Shown here in pieces: positions 18,931 to 27,101 of a DNA stretch of 64,000 bases. The translations under genes and the position numbers were made by a program. The notes beneath the pieces were generated by a model. That model was not told where the DNA came from, did not search any database, and saw only the letters and a list, made by a program, of their open reading frames with translations. Source of the DNA: Ponticaulis sp. (GTDB lineage Bacteria; Pseudomonadota; Alphaproteobacteria; Caulobacterales; Hyphomonadaceae); contig NZLU01000034.1 in the NCBI GenBank assembly GCA_002692725.1, forward strand, positions 1 to 64,000, given 5' to 3'. Within the stretch, counting starts at the first letter, position 1, and each line of letters starts with the position of its first letter.

Positions 18931-20388
18931 TCAGATTGCGCCGAAGGTCAGCGATTTGATTTCGAGATAATCGTCGAGGCCATGGTGTGAGCCTTCACGG
19001 CCCTGGCCTGACTCTTTCACGCCGCCAAATGGGGCCATCTCGTTTGAGATAATGCCTTCATTAATGCCGACCATGCCGTATTCCAGCGCCTCAGCCACTT
19101 TCCAGCAGCGCGATACGTCTTTGGAATAGAAGTAAGAGGCGAGGCCGAACTCTGTGTCGTTTGCCATCTGGATCGCTTCTTCATCGGTTTTGAACGTGAA
19201 GACAGGCGCAACCGGGCCAAAGATCTCTTCGGAGAAGACGCGCATGTCGCGTGTAGCTTCGGTCAGGACCAGAGGCTTGGAATAGCATGCGCCATTCGGC
19301 GTGGCCGGACCTTCATGCACCTTCGCACCTTTCGCGACCGCATCATCGACGAATTCGTCGACTGTTTTCTTGGCCTTGGCAGACACCAGCGGCCCGAGGT
19401 CCACACCGTCATCAAGACCATTGCCGACTCTCAGCGCATTGGTCGCGACCAGCAGCTTCTCAACGAAGGCGTCTTTCACGCTCTCATGAACCATAATGCG
19501 GTTGGTGCAGACGCAAGTCTGGCCGGCATTCCGGAACTTGGACGCCATCACGCCTTTCACGGCGAGATCGAGGTCAGCATCTTCGAAGATGATGAATGGC
19601 GCATTGCCGCCGAGCTCCATGGAGAGGCGCTTCAACGTGCTCGCGCACTGCTCGGTCAGCATTTTGCCGATACCGGTTGAGCCGGTGAAAGACAGCTTTT
19701 TGACGATTGGGTTCGAGGTCAGTTCCGCGCCGATTTCGCGGGTGTTTCCGACCACGATATTCACAACGCCCGGAGGAATGCCCACGCGGTCACACAGCTC
19801 GGCAATCGCCAGTGCAGACAGCGGCGTCTCACTCGCAGGCTTACAGACCACGGTGCATCCCGCAGCCAGCGCGGGAGCAATTTTGCGGGTCAGCATGGCA
19901 TTCGGGAAGTTCCAGGGGGTGATCAGCGCAGCCACGCCAACCGGCTGGCGGATGGTCATCACGCGCTTTTCGCCAGTCGGCTGGGTCAGCACCTCGCCAT
20001 AAATGCGTTTTGCTTCTTCAGAGAACCATTCGATATAATTGGCACCATAGGCGATTTCGCCCATGGCCTCTGCCAATGGCTTGCCTTGTTCAAGCGTCAG
20101 AATGCGGGCCAGCTCTTGCTGGTTTTCCATCATGATGTTGAACAGATCACGCAGATATTTGGCGCGTTCCTTTGGCGTTTTCGCGGCCCAGGCGGGCTGA
20201 GCGGCTTCAGCGGCTTCAATCGCGGCTGTGGTTTCGTCCGTTCCGCAATAAGCCAGCTCAGCGATCAGATCGCCATTCGCCGGATTGTCGACATTGAAGG
20301 TTTCGCCGGAAACCGCATCCACCCAATTGCCGTTAATATAGGCCTGGGTACGGAGGAGGCCTGGGTTCGTTGATGCGTCATCAGCCAT
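18931..20388 (-). CDS. gabD: NAD(P)-dependent succinate-semialdehyde dehydrogenase
   Basis: Oxidises succinic semialdehyde to succinate. The 485-residue aldehyde dehydrogenase has substrate and cofactor motifs typical of the GabD group: PWNFPNAMLTRKIAPALAAG, FTGSTGIGK, catalytic Glu in ELGGNAPFIIF, and catalytic Cys in GQTCVCTNRI with the second Cys spaced as in GabD. The reading starts at ATG 20386-20388. It lies 32 bases downstream of an iron-dependent alcohol dehydrogenase on the same strand. Together they would convert 4-hydroxybutyrate to succinic semialdehyde and then to succinate for the TCA cycle. The substrate assignment is by family and context. Confidence 0.9.
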   Translation of the reverse strand: MADDASTNPGLLRTQAYINGNWVDAVSGETFNVDNPANGDLIAELAYCGTDETTAAIEAAEAAQPAWAAKTPKERAKYLRDLFNIMMENQQELARILTLEQGKPLAEAMGEIAYGANYIEWFSEEAKRIYGEVLTQPTGEKRVMTIRQPVGVAALITPWNFPNAMLTRKIAPALAAGCTVVCKPASETPLSALAIAELCDRVGIPPGVVNIVVGNTREIGAELTSNPIVKKLSFTGSTGIGKMLTEQCASTLKRLSMELGGNAPFIIFEDADLDLAVKGVMASKFRNAGQTCVCTNRIMVHESVKDAFVEKLLVATNALRVGNGLDDGVDLGPLVSAKAKKTVDEFVDDAVAKGAKVHEGPATPNGACYSKPLVLTEATRDMRVFSEEIFGPVAPVFTFKTDEEAIQMANDTEFGLASYFYSKDVSRCWKVAEALEYGMVGINEGIISNEMAPFGGVKESGQGREGSHHGLDDYLEIKSLTFGAI

Positions 20389-20420
20389 AGTGTCATATCC
20401 CTCTGGGTTGGATCCGGAAA

Positions 20421-21575
20421 TCAGAATGCTGCTTCATAGATGGCCCGTGCATCGCTCTGCGACACCGGACGTGGATTGTTTTTGAGAAGTCGGGTCTGAC
20501 CCATGGCTTCTTCCGCCAGAAGGTCGAGATCATTCGCTGTCACCCCTGCATCGCGCATACGCGGCGGCAGGCCGACATCAAGACTGAGTTGCTCGAGCTG
20601 GTCAGCAAACCAGGCGGCAGTGGTTTCGTTTGAACCTGATGGCACATTGTCGAAACACACCGGCGCGAGCTCAGCATACATCTTCGCGGCCGCGCTTGAG
20701 TTGAACCGCAGAACGTGAGGCAGGAGCAGCGCATTCGAGGTGCCGTGCGGTATGTGATAACGCGCGCCCAGCGGGTAGGCGAGGGCATGGACGGCAGCAA
20801 CCGGAGCGTTTGCGAAGGCCTGTCCGGCGAGGCAGGCACCGAACAGCATATTCTGGCGGGCTTCGAGATTCTTGCCATCCTCGATTACCGGCTTAAGGTT
20901 CTTAGACAGAAGCTCCAGCGCCTTCATGGCGAGCATATCTGAATACGGGTTCTTCTGAATGAGGCTCGTATAAGCCTCAATCGCGTGCACCATGGCATCC
21001 ACACCGGTGGCAGCCGTCACGATAGGCGGTAGCCCGGTCGTCAATTCCGCATCGAGCAGAGCCACATCCGGATAGAGCTGGTTGGCGACAACCCCGGCTT
21101 TGGTGTTCGGGCCGGTTGTGACGATTGCCACGGCCGTTACCTCAGAGCCTGTTCCGGCGGTTGTCGGGATCAGGATGAGCGGCAACCGCTCGCCCTTCGC
21201 GAGGCCCACACCATAAATGTCCTCGAGTTTCTCACCGGATTTCAATAGCAACGCGACCAGCTTGGCTGCATCCATGGATGAGCCGCCGCCGAACCCGATC
21301 ACACCATCTGCGCCATGCGCTTTGGCTGCATCCAGGCATTCCATAATTGTTTCTACTGGTGGGTCAGCCACAACCTCAGAATAGACCATGTAGTCGAGGC
21401 CGGTTGTGTCCATAACCTCTTTGAGTTTGTCGAGCAGGCCGACATTCACAATGCCGGGGTCAGTCACAATCAACGGCTTTGAAAACCGTAAACCTGCACA
21501 CACCTCGGCCAGGCGTTTCAGGCCGCCCGCCTCATTGATGATGGAGCGCGTTGTGTTGAAAGTGAATGCCGTCAT
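20421..21575 (-). CDS. Iron-containing alcohol dehydrogenase, probably 4-hydroxybutyrate dehydrogenase-like
   Basis: A group III (Fe-ADH) dehydrogenase of 384 residues. Motifs: NAD-binding GVIGFGGGSSMDAAK, TTAGTGSEVTAVAI, and metal-binding histidines in GVDAMVHAIEAYTS and VAAVHALAYPLGARYHIPHG. It probably oxidises a hydroxy acid such as 4-hydroxybutyrate to a semialdehyde that the adjacent gabD product uses. ATG 21573-21575 is preceded by AGGGACG. It is first of the two-gene operon. A TetR gene lies upstream on the same strand after 134 bases. Other Fe-ADH substrates such as lactaldehyde or butanol are possible. Confidence 0.87.
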   Translation of the reverse strand: MTAFTFNTTRSIINEAGGLKRLAEVCAGLRFSKPLIVTDPGIVNVGLLDKLKEVMDTTGLDYMVYSEVVADPPVETIMECLDAAKAHGADGVIGFGGGSSMDAAKLVALLLKSGEKLEDIYGVGLAKGERLPLILIPTTAGTGSEVTAVAIVTTGPNTKAGVVANQLYPDVALLDAELTTGLPPIVTAATGVDAMVHAIEAYTSLIQKNPYSDMLAMKALELLSKNLKPVIEDGKNLEARQNMLFGACLAGQAFANAPVAAVHALAYPLGARYHIPHGTSNALLLPHVLRFNSSAAAKMYAELAPVCFDNVPSGSNETTAAWFADQLEQLSLDVGLPPRMRDAGVTANDLDLLAEEAMGQTRLLKNNPRPVSQSDARAIYEAAF

Positions 21576-21709
21576 GTAAGCGTCGTCCCTGGAAGTCTGT
21601 TAACAGATCTGATTAGGAGAGTTTGCTATACGCAAACCGCACCTTTGTCGCCCTTTTACGCCTACACAAATAGTTTACGCAATATCAGAGCCGGGGACTC
21701 GGTGACGGT

Positions 21710-22369
21710 TCAGTCCTCAGTTTTCGACTTCGCAGATTTTGCGGCGACGGCTTCCCAGCCGGCAAGCACGAATGTGGTCCAGAAGTCGCTGGCTTCTTCC
21801 ACGGTGAGTCGTTCTTTTCTCAGTGTGCTTTCCGCGCCCTGAAGGGCTGACATGGTCATAAGCATGCCGAGGATGGCTTCTTCCTCCCGAAGACCGTCAT
21901 TCTTTTTGCGATCGATCCAGTAGGTCCGGCTGCGGTTGAAGAATTTTCTAGCGAGCTTCGAGGCTTCGCCACCCTCGGCATGGGCCTCATTCAGAAGCAT
22001 GTAGTAGATGCGTCCACGATCTTTCAGATATTCAAAATGGCGCCTGATATAGATGCGGTGAGCTTCTGCCGTGCTGACATCATCCGGAACCAGCCCTTTC
22101 TGGGTCCCGATAATCAGATCGAACTCGCGCAGCAATAAAGCTTGCAACAAGGAATCCCGACACGAGAAATACCGGTGGACCAGTGGGCGACTCACGCCGG
22201 CCTCTGCTGCGACTTCATCAAGTGTGAAGCTCGCTGACTGGCGCTGCTCAACCAACCGACTGGCCGCATCCACAATCAGTTCCTGTCGAACGCTCGGGTC
22301 AAGACGCTTGGCCCGCTTGCGCTTTTGAGCAGGAGCTTTTTCTTGCGATATATTGGTGTCAGAATCCAA
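21710..22369 (-). CDS. TetR/AcrR family transcriptional regulator
   Basis: A one-component repressor of 219 residues. The N-terminal helix-turn-helix is complete: FTLDEVAAEAGVSRPLVHRYFSC at about residues 48-70. A basic tail (QKRKRAKRLDPS) precedes it and an alpha-helical ligand domain follows. The only start is TTG 22367-22369. It lies upstream of the alcohol dehydrogenase/gabD pair on the same strand and is divergent from the DUF1592 operon across a 235-base intergenic region. It could regulate either unit. A short inverted repeat over a candidate promoter at 22541-22554 points to the DUF1592 side. Confidence 0.9.
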   Translation of the reverse strand: MDSDTNISQEKAPAQKRKRAKRLDPSVRQELIVDAASRLVEQRQSASFTLDEVAAEAGVSRPLVHRYFSCRDSLLQALLLREFDLIIGTQKGLVPDDVSTAEAHRIYIRRHFEYLKDRGRIYYMLLNEAHAEGGEASKLARKFFNRSRTYWIDRKKNDGLREEEAILGMLMTMSALQGAESTLRKERLTVEEASDFWTTFVLAGWEAVAAKSAKSKTED

Positions 22370-22540
22370 TGAAAATGGCCTTGATGACTGTGATTTTGAA
22401 CAGACGATGTAAAATACTTAAGGACAGATCGACCATCGGTAAATAGTCGGAACTGATGATCTTTGCCGTTAAACTTGGTCAGTCGCCGTCGAGGTTTCAG
22501 AATTGTGATCGGATTTTGCAGCAATCTCCGGCATCAATAA

Positions 22541-22554
22541 TTGACATCTTGTCA
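22541..22554 (+). promoter_or_regulatory. Candidate -35 box overlapped by a short inverted repeat upstream of the DUF1592 operon
   Basis: TTGACA at 22541-22546 is overlapped by the inverted repeat TGACA-TCT-TGTCA (22542-22554). No good -10 box is seen at the usual spacing. It is 51-64 bases before the TTG start of the DUF1592 gene and could be an operator for the divergent TetR protein. The signal is short. Confidence 0.3.
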
Positions 22555-22604
22555 CTATTAAAGTTTTTTGAGGGATAAAGAATAGAAATTATTGGGAGGT
22601 TTCG

Positions 22605-24332
22605 TTGCTGCGACGAATTTTGTTGCCAGGCTTTGTAAGCGTAATCGCGCTTGGAAGCGCGCTGACCTATGCTGCATCGGCGGAGAATAAAGCGCCCGCC
22701 ACTGGCTCGTTTGCCGTGACCACGTTGAATGAAGAGGCCCGCGAATCCATCGGTGATCGCTCAGAGTTTGTGATGGCCTATCGGCGCCTCACGGAAACTC
22801 AGTATCGCAACACGATTGCTGACGTCTTTGGCGAGACTATCAAAGTTGAAGGCCGGTTTGAGCCGGAAATGCGCGATGATGGTTTGCAGGCTGTCGGCAA
22901 TGCGCAATTGTCCGTGACGACCTCCGGTCTTGAGCAGTATTATTCGCTGGCGCGTTCAATCTCCAGCCAGGTTATTGCGGAAGGCGAAGATCAGCTTGGA
23001 TGCGCGGTTGATGCGCCCAAAGCGGAAGCGCGCGCTTGTGCGGAAGCCTTCCTGACCGAAACAGCACGACGTCTCTATTCACGCCCCATGGACAAGTTCG
23101 AACGCGACATGGTCATGGCCATCTGGGATGCGGCGGCTGAGGACAAAGATGAGTTTGGTCAGGCTTTCCAGATGTCGCTTGTCAGCGTTCTGGTCTCACC
23201 TGAATTCCTGTTCCGTCGTGAAATCGCCGAAAAAGTTGATGACGGAGAATATCGTCTGGATGGCTATTCCAAGGCGGCGCGCCTGTCTTACTATCTCTGG
23301 GATCGCGCGCCAGACGAAGAATTGCTGACGGCTGCAGAGTCCGGCGTTCTGCATACGCAGGATGGAATTGATGAGCAGGTCGAGCGCCTGCTAAGCTCTC
23401 CGAAGATCGCACATGGCGTTCGGGCGTTCTTCTCCGACATGCTTCATTTCGAAGACTTCGACACGGTCACCAAAGACGCTCAGACCTATCCCAAATTCTC
23501 GCAAGCGGTGGCCGACAGCGCGCGTGAAGAAACACTTCGCTTTTTGCAGCTTCACCTGATCGATAATGAGAGCGATTACCGCGACATCTTCACCACGAAG
23601 AAAACGGTCATCAACCGGTCTCTCGCGGCTGTCTACAATGTGCCCTACGCTTCCAAGGCGGACTGGGCGACTTATGAGTTCGATGAGGATTCTCAACGGT
23701 CCGGTATTCTTACGCAGGTGACATTCGCGTCACTGTTCTCTCATCCCGGCAGCTCCTCGCCAACTTTGCGGGGCTTGCACCTGGCTGAGATTTTTCAGTG
23801 CACGAAAATTCCTGATCCGCCGGCCGACGTCGACTTTTCAAAAGTTCAGGCGCTTGAATCCGGAACGGTTCGCGAGCGGCTGGATGCACACCGGACAGAC
23901 CCGACCTGCGCGTCATGCCATGTGCTGATGGACCCGGCTGGTCTGGCGCTCGAGAATTTCGACGGCATTGGCCAGTTCCGCGCCCAGGAAAACGGGGAAG
24001 CCATCGACGTCTCTGCGAATATTTTCGGTGAGGAACTCAGCGGTGCGCCAGGTGTCGGCCAATATCTGCACGACAACCCGCAAATCTCATCCTGCCTCGT
24101 TCAGAAGGCTTACAATTATGGCGTGGGTCGTCCGACTGACTATTCAAAGGCCAAATTCCTGCAGGCCAAAGAGGCCGATTTTGCCGAGGAAGGCTATCAG
24201 TTCAAACCGCTGCTGCGCAGCATTCTGACTGATCCTCAATTCTACGAAGTGATTGTGCCCAATGGGCTGGAAGCGCGATCCACTTCAGCTTCGCTGGAAA
24301 CAGAAACCAACGCCCGTGGAGGACAACAATGA
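22605..24332 (+). CDS. DUF1587-1595-1592-1588-1585 secreted protein with CxxCH motif
   Basis: An exported protein of unknown activity, 575 residues, from TTG 22605 (GGGAGG five bases upstream). After a Sec signal peptide (ending TYAASA) the domains follow the usual order. DUF1587 holds AYRRLTETQYRNTIADVFG. DUF1595 holds FGQAFQMSLVSVLVSPEFLFR. DUF1592 holds ARLSYYLWDRAPDEELL. DUF1588 holds TFASLFSHPGSSSPTLRG and CASCHVLMDPAGLALENFD, and the C-terminal DUF1585 follows. CASCH is a CxxCH site that could bind heme c. Planctomycetes and myxobacteria encode many of these beside DUF1552 proteins, as here. Its stop overlaps the next gene in ATGA, so the two are translationally coupled. Confidence 0.88.
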   Translation: MLRRILLPGFVSVIALGSALTYAASAENKAPATGSFAVTTLNEEARESIGDRSEFVMAYRRLTETQYRNTIADVFGETIKVEGRFEPEMRDDGLQAVGNAQLSVTTSGLEQYYSLARSISSQVIAEGEDQLGCAVDAPKAEARACAEAFLTETARRLYSRPMDKFERDMVMAIWDAAAEDKDEFGQAFQMSLVSVLVSPEFLFRREIAEKVDDGEYRLDGYSKAARLSYYLWDRAPDEELLTAAESGVLHTQDGIDEQVERLLSSPKIAHGVRAFFSDMLHFEDFDTVTKDAQTYPKFSQAVADSAREETLRFLQLHLIDNESDYRDIFTTKKTVINRSLAAVYNVPYASKADWATYEFDEDSQRSGILTQVTFASLFSHPGSSSPTLRGLHLAEIFQCTKIPDPPADVDFSKVQALESGTVRERLDAHRTDPTCASCHVLMDPAGLALENFDGIGQFRAQENGEAIDVSANIFGEELSGAPGVGQYLHDNPQISSCLVQKAYNYGVGRPTDYSKAKFLQAKEADFAEEGYQFKPLLRSILTDPQFYEVIVPNGLEARSTSASLETETNARGGQQ

Positions 24333-25708
24333 CATCTCGCTTTAATCGACGATCCCTTCTCAAAGGCGTTCTCACCGGAGGAACGGCCGTCTGTCTCGGC
24401 ATTCCAATGCTCGATCAGTTCATGGACGCGAACGGCGAAACGCTTGCGGGTGGTGCGCCTATCCCAACGCGTTTCGGGACTTATTTCTGGGGCCTCGGCC
24501 TGACGGATACGCCTGCGGGCGGGTCTCGCTGGGTGCCGCCGACGATCGGCTATGATTATGAGATCATGCCAGAGCTCGAGACCTTCGCGGCGCTGAAAGA
24601 AAAAGTGTCTGTGTTCTCCGGCTTCCGCGTCATTGGTGACGGCAAGCCGAACCTGGTTCACTGGTCAGGCCATGCCTCCATCCTTGCGGGCGGAGCGCCG
24701 GATAAGTCCAATGTGATGATCGGTGAGTCGTTCGACAATAAAGTCGCTGACGCGATCGGCACCACAACCCGTTTTCGCAAGCTCGACCTCGCACCATGCG
24801 GCGACCCGAAGGCGAATTACTCAACACGCACAGGTACGGCTTATTCCACCCCGGAAACCACGCCGCTTGAACTGTATGCTCGCCTCTTCGGCGAAGGCTT
24901 CCAGGATCCGAACGATCCGAATTGGTCGCCAGACCCGAACATCATGCTGCGCCGCTCTGTGCTTTCCGCCGTGAGCGATCAACGCAAAGCTCTGCTGGCA
25001 GATGTTGGCTATAATGACCGCATCAAGCTCGATCAGTACTTCACCTCGCTTCGCGAGATTGAGAACCAGCTTGCGCTGCAACTCGAAAAGCCCGCTCCGG
25101 CGGAAGCCTGCGAAATCCCGGGCGAGCCTGTCTCGGCGCCGAAATCCATCACGGTGGATGTCGTCAACCAGAATACGCAAATCATGTCGAAGCTTCTGGC
25201 CATGGGCCTTGCCTGTAACCAGACGCGCGTCTTCAACATGGTGCACACGCCTGGCACCTCGACCACTTACATCAAGGGTGAAGCCAAGACCTATCACCAG
25301 ATCACGCATGATGAACCGACCGATGCCGAACTTGGGTATCAGCCGGAAACCAGCCGTCTCGCCGGCATGGTGATGGAAGGCTTTGGTATCTTCCTGAAAG
25401 AGCTCGACGCCATTCAGGAGGGAGATCGTACGCTTCTCGACAACTCCATCGTCATGGCTTTCTCGGATACCGGTTATGCGAAAATCCACTCGCTTGAGAA
25501 CATTCCAGTATTCCTCGCGGGCGGTGCAGGCGGCCGTCACAAAGCCGGTCAGCACGTGGCCTCCAAAGGCGAGCCGATCAGTCGTCTGTCGCTCACGGCC
25601 ATGGAACTGGCTGGCGCTTCGCCGGGCGAGTTCGGTGTCGGTGCCATGAAAACATCCCGCGTCATTGAAGATGTGGTTGGGGAGCCTGCGACCGGTGCGA
25701 AACTTTAA
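24329..25708 (+). CDS. DUF1552 family Tat-exported protein
   Basis: A 459-residue protein whose N-terminus (SRFNRRSLLKGVLTGGTAVC) carries a twin-arginine signal, so it is probably exported folded, perhaps with a cofactor. DUF1552 proteins resemble the DUF1501/sulfatase-like alkaline phosphatase fold. Here the motifs VHWSGHASILAGG, QTRVFNMVHTPG, KTYHQITHDEP and NSIVMAFSDTGY fit that family. The ATGA overlap with the DUF1592 gene and the overlap with the next gene indicate one operon. Enzymatic activity is unproven for the family. It may be a hydrolase acting on an extracellular substrate. Confidence 0.88.
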   Translation: MTSRFNRRSLLKGVLTGGTAVCLGIPMLDQFMDANGETLAGGAPIPTRFGTYFWGLGLTDTPAGGSRWVPPTIGYDYEIMPELETFAALKEKVSVFSGFRVIGDGKPNLVHWSGHASILAGGAPDKSNVMIGESFDNKVADAIGTTTRFRKLDLAPCGDPKANYSTRTGTAYSTPETTPLELYARLFGEGFQDPNDPNWSPDPNIMLRRSVLSAVSDQRKALLADVGYNDRIKLDQYFTSLREIENQLALQLEKPAPAEACEIPGEPVSAPKSITVDVVNQNTQIMSKLLAMGLACNQTRVFNMVHTPGTSTTYIKGEAKTYHQITHDEPTDAELGYQPETSRLAGMVMEGFGIFLKELDAIQEGDRTLLDNSIVMAFSDTGYAKIHSLENIPVFLAGGAGGRHKAGQHVASKGEPISRLSLTAMELAGASPGEFGVGAMKTSRVIEDVVGEPATGAKL

Positions 25709-27011
25709 GTCGCTAGCGCTCTCCGCGCTCTTAGGCCTTTCTGCGACCGGCGTGGCCGTCGCAGACTGGCAAAAAAGCTATGTGATCGACTGGTATGAGC
25801 CGGCCAATTATTACGGCGCGGAGACGGGCATTGTGGATCCCGGTACCGACTGCCCGGACGGGTCCAATAAAGAGCTGGATTACATCAAGGTTCTGACCGA
25901 TGCCGGATATACCGAAGAGGAGGCCCAATGGCTTCGTGATCCGGAACACCCGTATCGACTGCCCAATCACGGCTCGAACCAGATGGCCTTTCGCGGCAAA
26001 GACCGCGCAAACGTCTACACTCAACCCTGGACCTATCCTGATCCCGGCCTGATCGGTGTGTCAGGAACGATTTCTGAGGGTCTCGATCTCGACGGCGATA
26101 AATCCAACGGGTTCACCAGTCCGGATGGCCGGACCGGCATTGATAACGAGTTCTATCGCACAGTCGGGTGCTGGAAGACCTATCGCGGACCGGACAGACT
26201 GTCCTCAGGCGCGATGACCTTCAATGACAGCATGCGTGGCGGGTCATGGACCGTGGCGATCGTCGTGTCAGGCAAGGGCGATGACCCGATGAACGACGAA
26301 GATGTCACCGTTGCCTTTTACGACAGTGACGATGCGCTGGTGAAGGATGCCAATAACAATATTGCGCACAATTACACCTTCACGGTCAGCCCGAACAAGA
26401 AATACGAAGCCATCTTCAAGGCCAGGTCCGAGAATGGCGTGATCACCTCGACCGAGTCGATGGACGAAGTCTGGATGCGGGACCCGAGCTATAATCGCGA
26501 GCTTCAGCTCCTGAAGGCCCGGCTGCGTCTGATCATGCAGGAAGATGGGACGCTGACTGGTGAATTCGGCGGCTATCGCCCGTGGGAGCCGGTCTATGAA
26601 GGCTGGGTCCGTGCGCGCGGAACGGTGATCGAATCCCTCACTTGGGTGAACCTGCCCGGTGTCTGGTATGCGCTTAAACGCAATGCCGACTACAGTCCGG
26701 AAGGTGCCGACGGCGAGAAGACTCACATCTCCTTTGCCATGCGTCTCGATGCCGTTCCGGCTTATGTCATGATGCCGGATGCTTCAGACCAATTGTATCA
26801 GGTGGCCAGCTTCAAAGATCAGGCACCGGAATTCAAAGAAGATCGCAGAGGCTACACTGTGGATGGTCTGGTTCCGGACAAGCAGGGCGTGATCCTCGCT
26901 GGTCCAAACGCACCAATCGTTCCGCCGAGCGTCAGCCGCGATGAGCTTCGCGAGCGGCTCCGCCGGGAGAAAAATCTCTATTATGATCGCTCTGCTGTGG
27001 GTGGTCAGTAA
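25695..27011 (+). CDS. Secreted paralog A of unknown family in the DUF1592/DUF1552 operon
   Basis: A 438-residue secreted protein from GTG 25695. GGGGAG is ten bases upstream, and the start gives a clean signal peptide (RNFKSLALSALLGLSATGVAVA). The start lies inside the end of the DUF1552 gene. The mature N-terminus DWQKSYVIDWYEPANYYGAE is shared with the next gene. A central segment (GLDLDGDKSNGFTSPDGR...GIDNEFYRTVGCW) is rich in Asp/Gly and could bind calcium. It is probably beta-rich. No known domain is recognised. Close paralogy with 27102-28427 and operon position are the best clues; possibly a substrate-binding or surface partner of the two DUF proteins. Confidence 0.75.
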   Translation: MRNFKSLALSALLGLSATGVAVADWQKSYVIDWYEPANYYGAETGIVDPGTDCPDGSNKELDYIKVLTDAGYTEEEAQWLRDPEHPYRLPNHGSNQMAFRGKDRANVYTQPWTYPDPGLIGVSGTISEGLDLDGDKSNGFTSPDGRTGIDNEFYRTVGCWKTYRGPDRLSSGAMTFNDSMRGGSWTVAIVVSGKGDDPMNDEDVTVAFYDSDDALVKDANNNIAHNYTFTVSPNKKYEAIFKARSENGVITSTESMDEVWMRDPSYNRELQLLKARLRLIMQEDGTLTGEFGGYRPWEPVYEGWVRARGTVIESLTWVNLPGVWYALKRNADYSPEGADGEKTHISFAMRLDAVPAYVMMPDASDQLYQVASFKDQAPEFKEDRRGYTVDGLVPDKQGVILAGPNAPIVPPSVSRDELRERLRREKNLYYDRSAVGGQ

Positions 27012-27101
27012 ATCTCAGGTCAGGCGCTCTCAGGGCGCCGCCTGAAACAATCACAACGACCTGGATGCCAGCCCCCGTCTAGCGTCCTGTCATGGGAGGT
27101 T

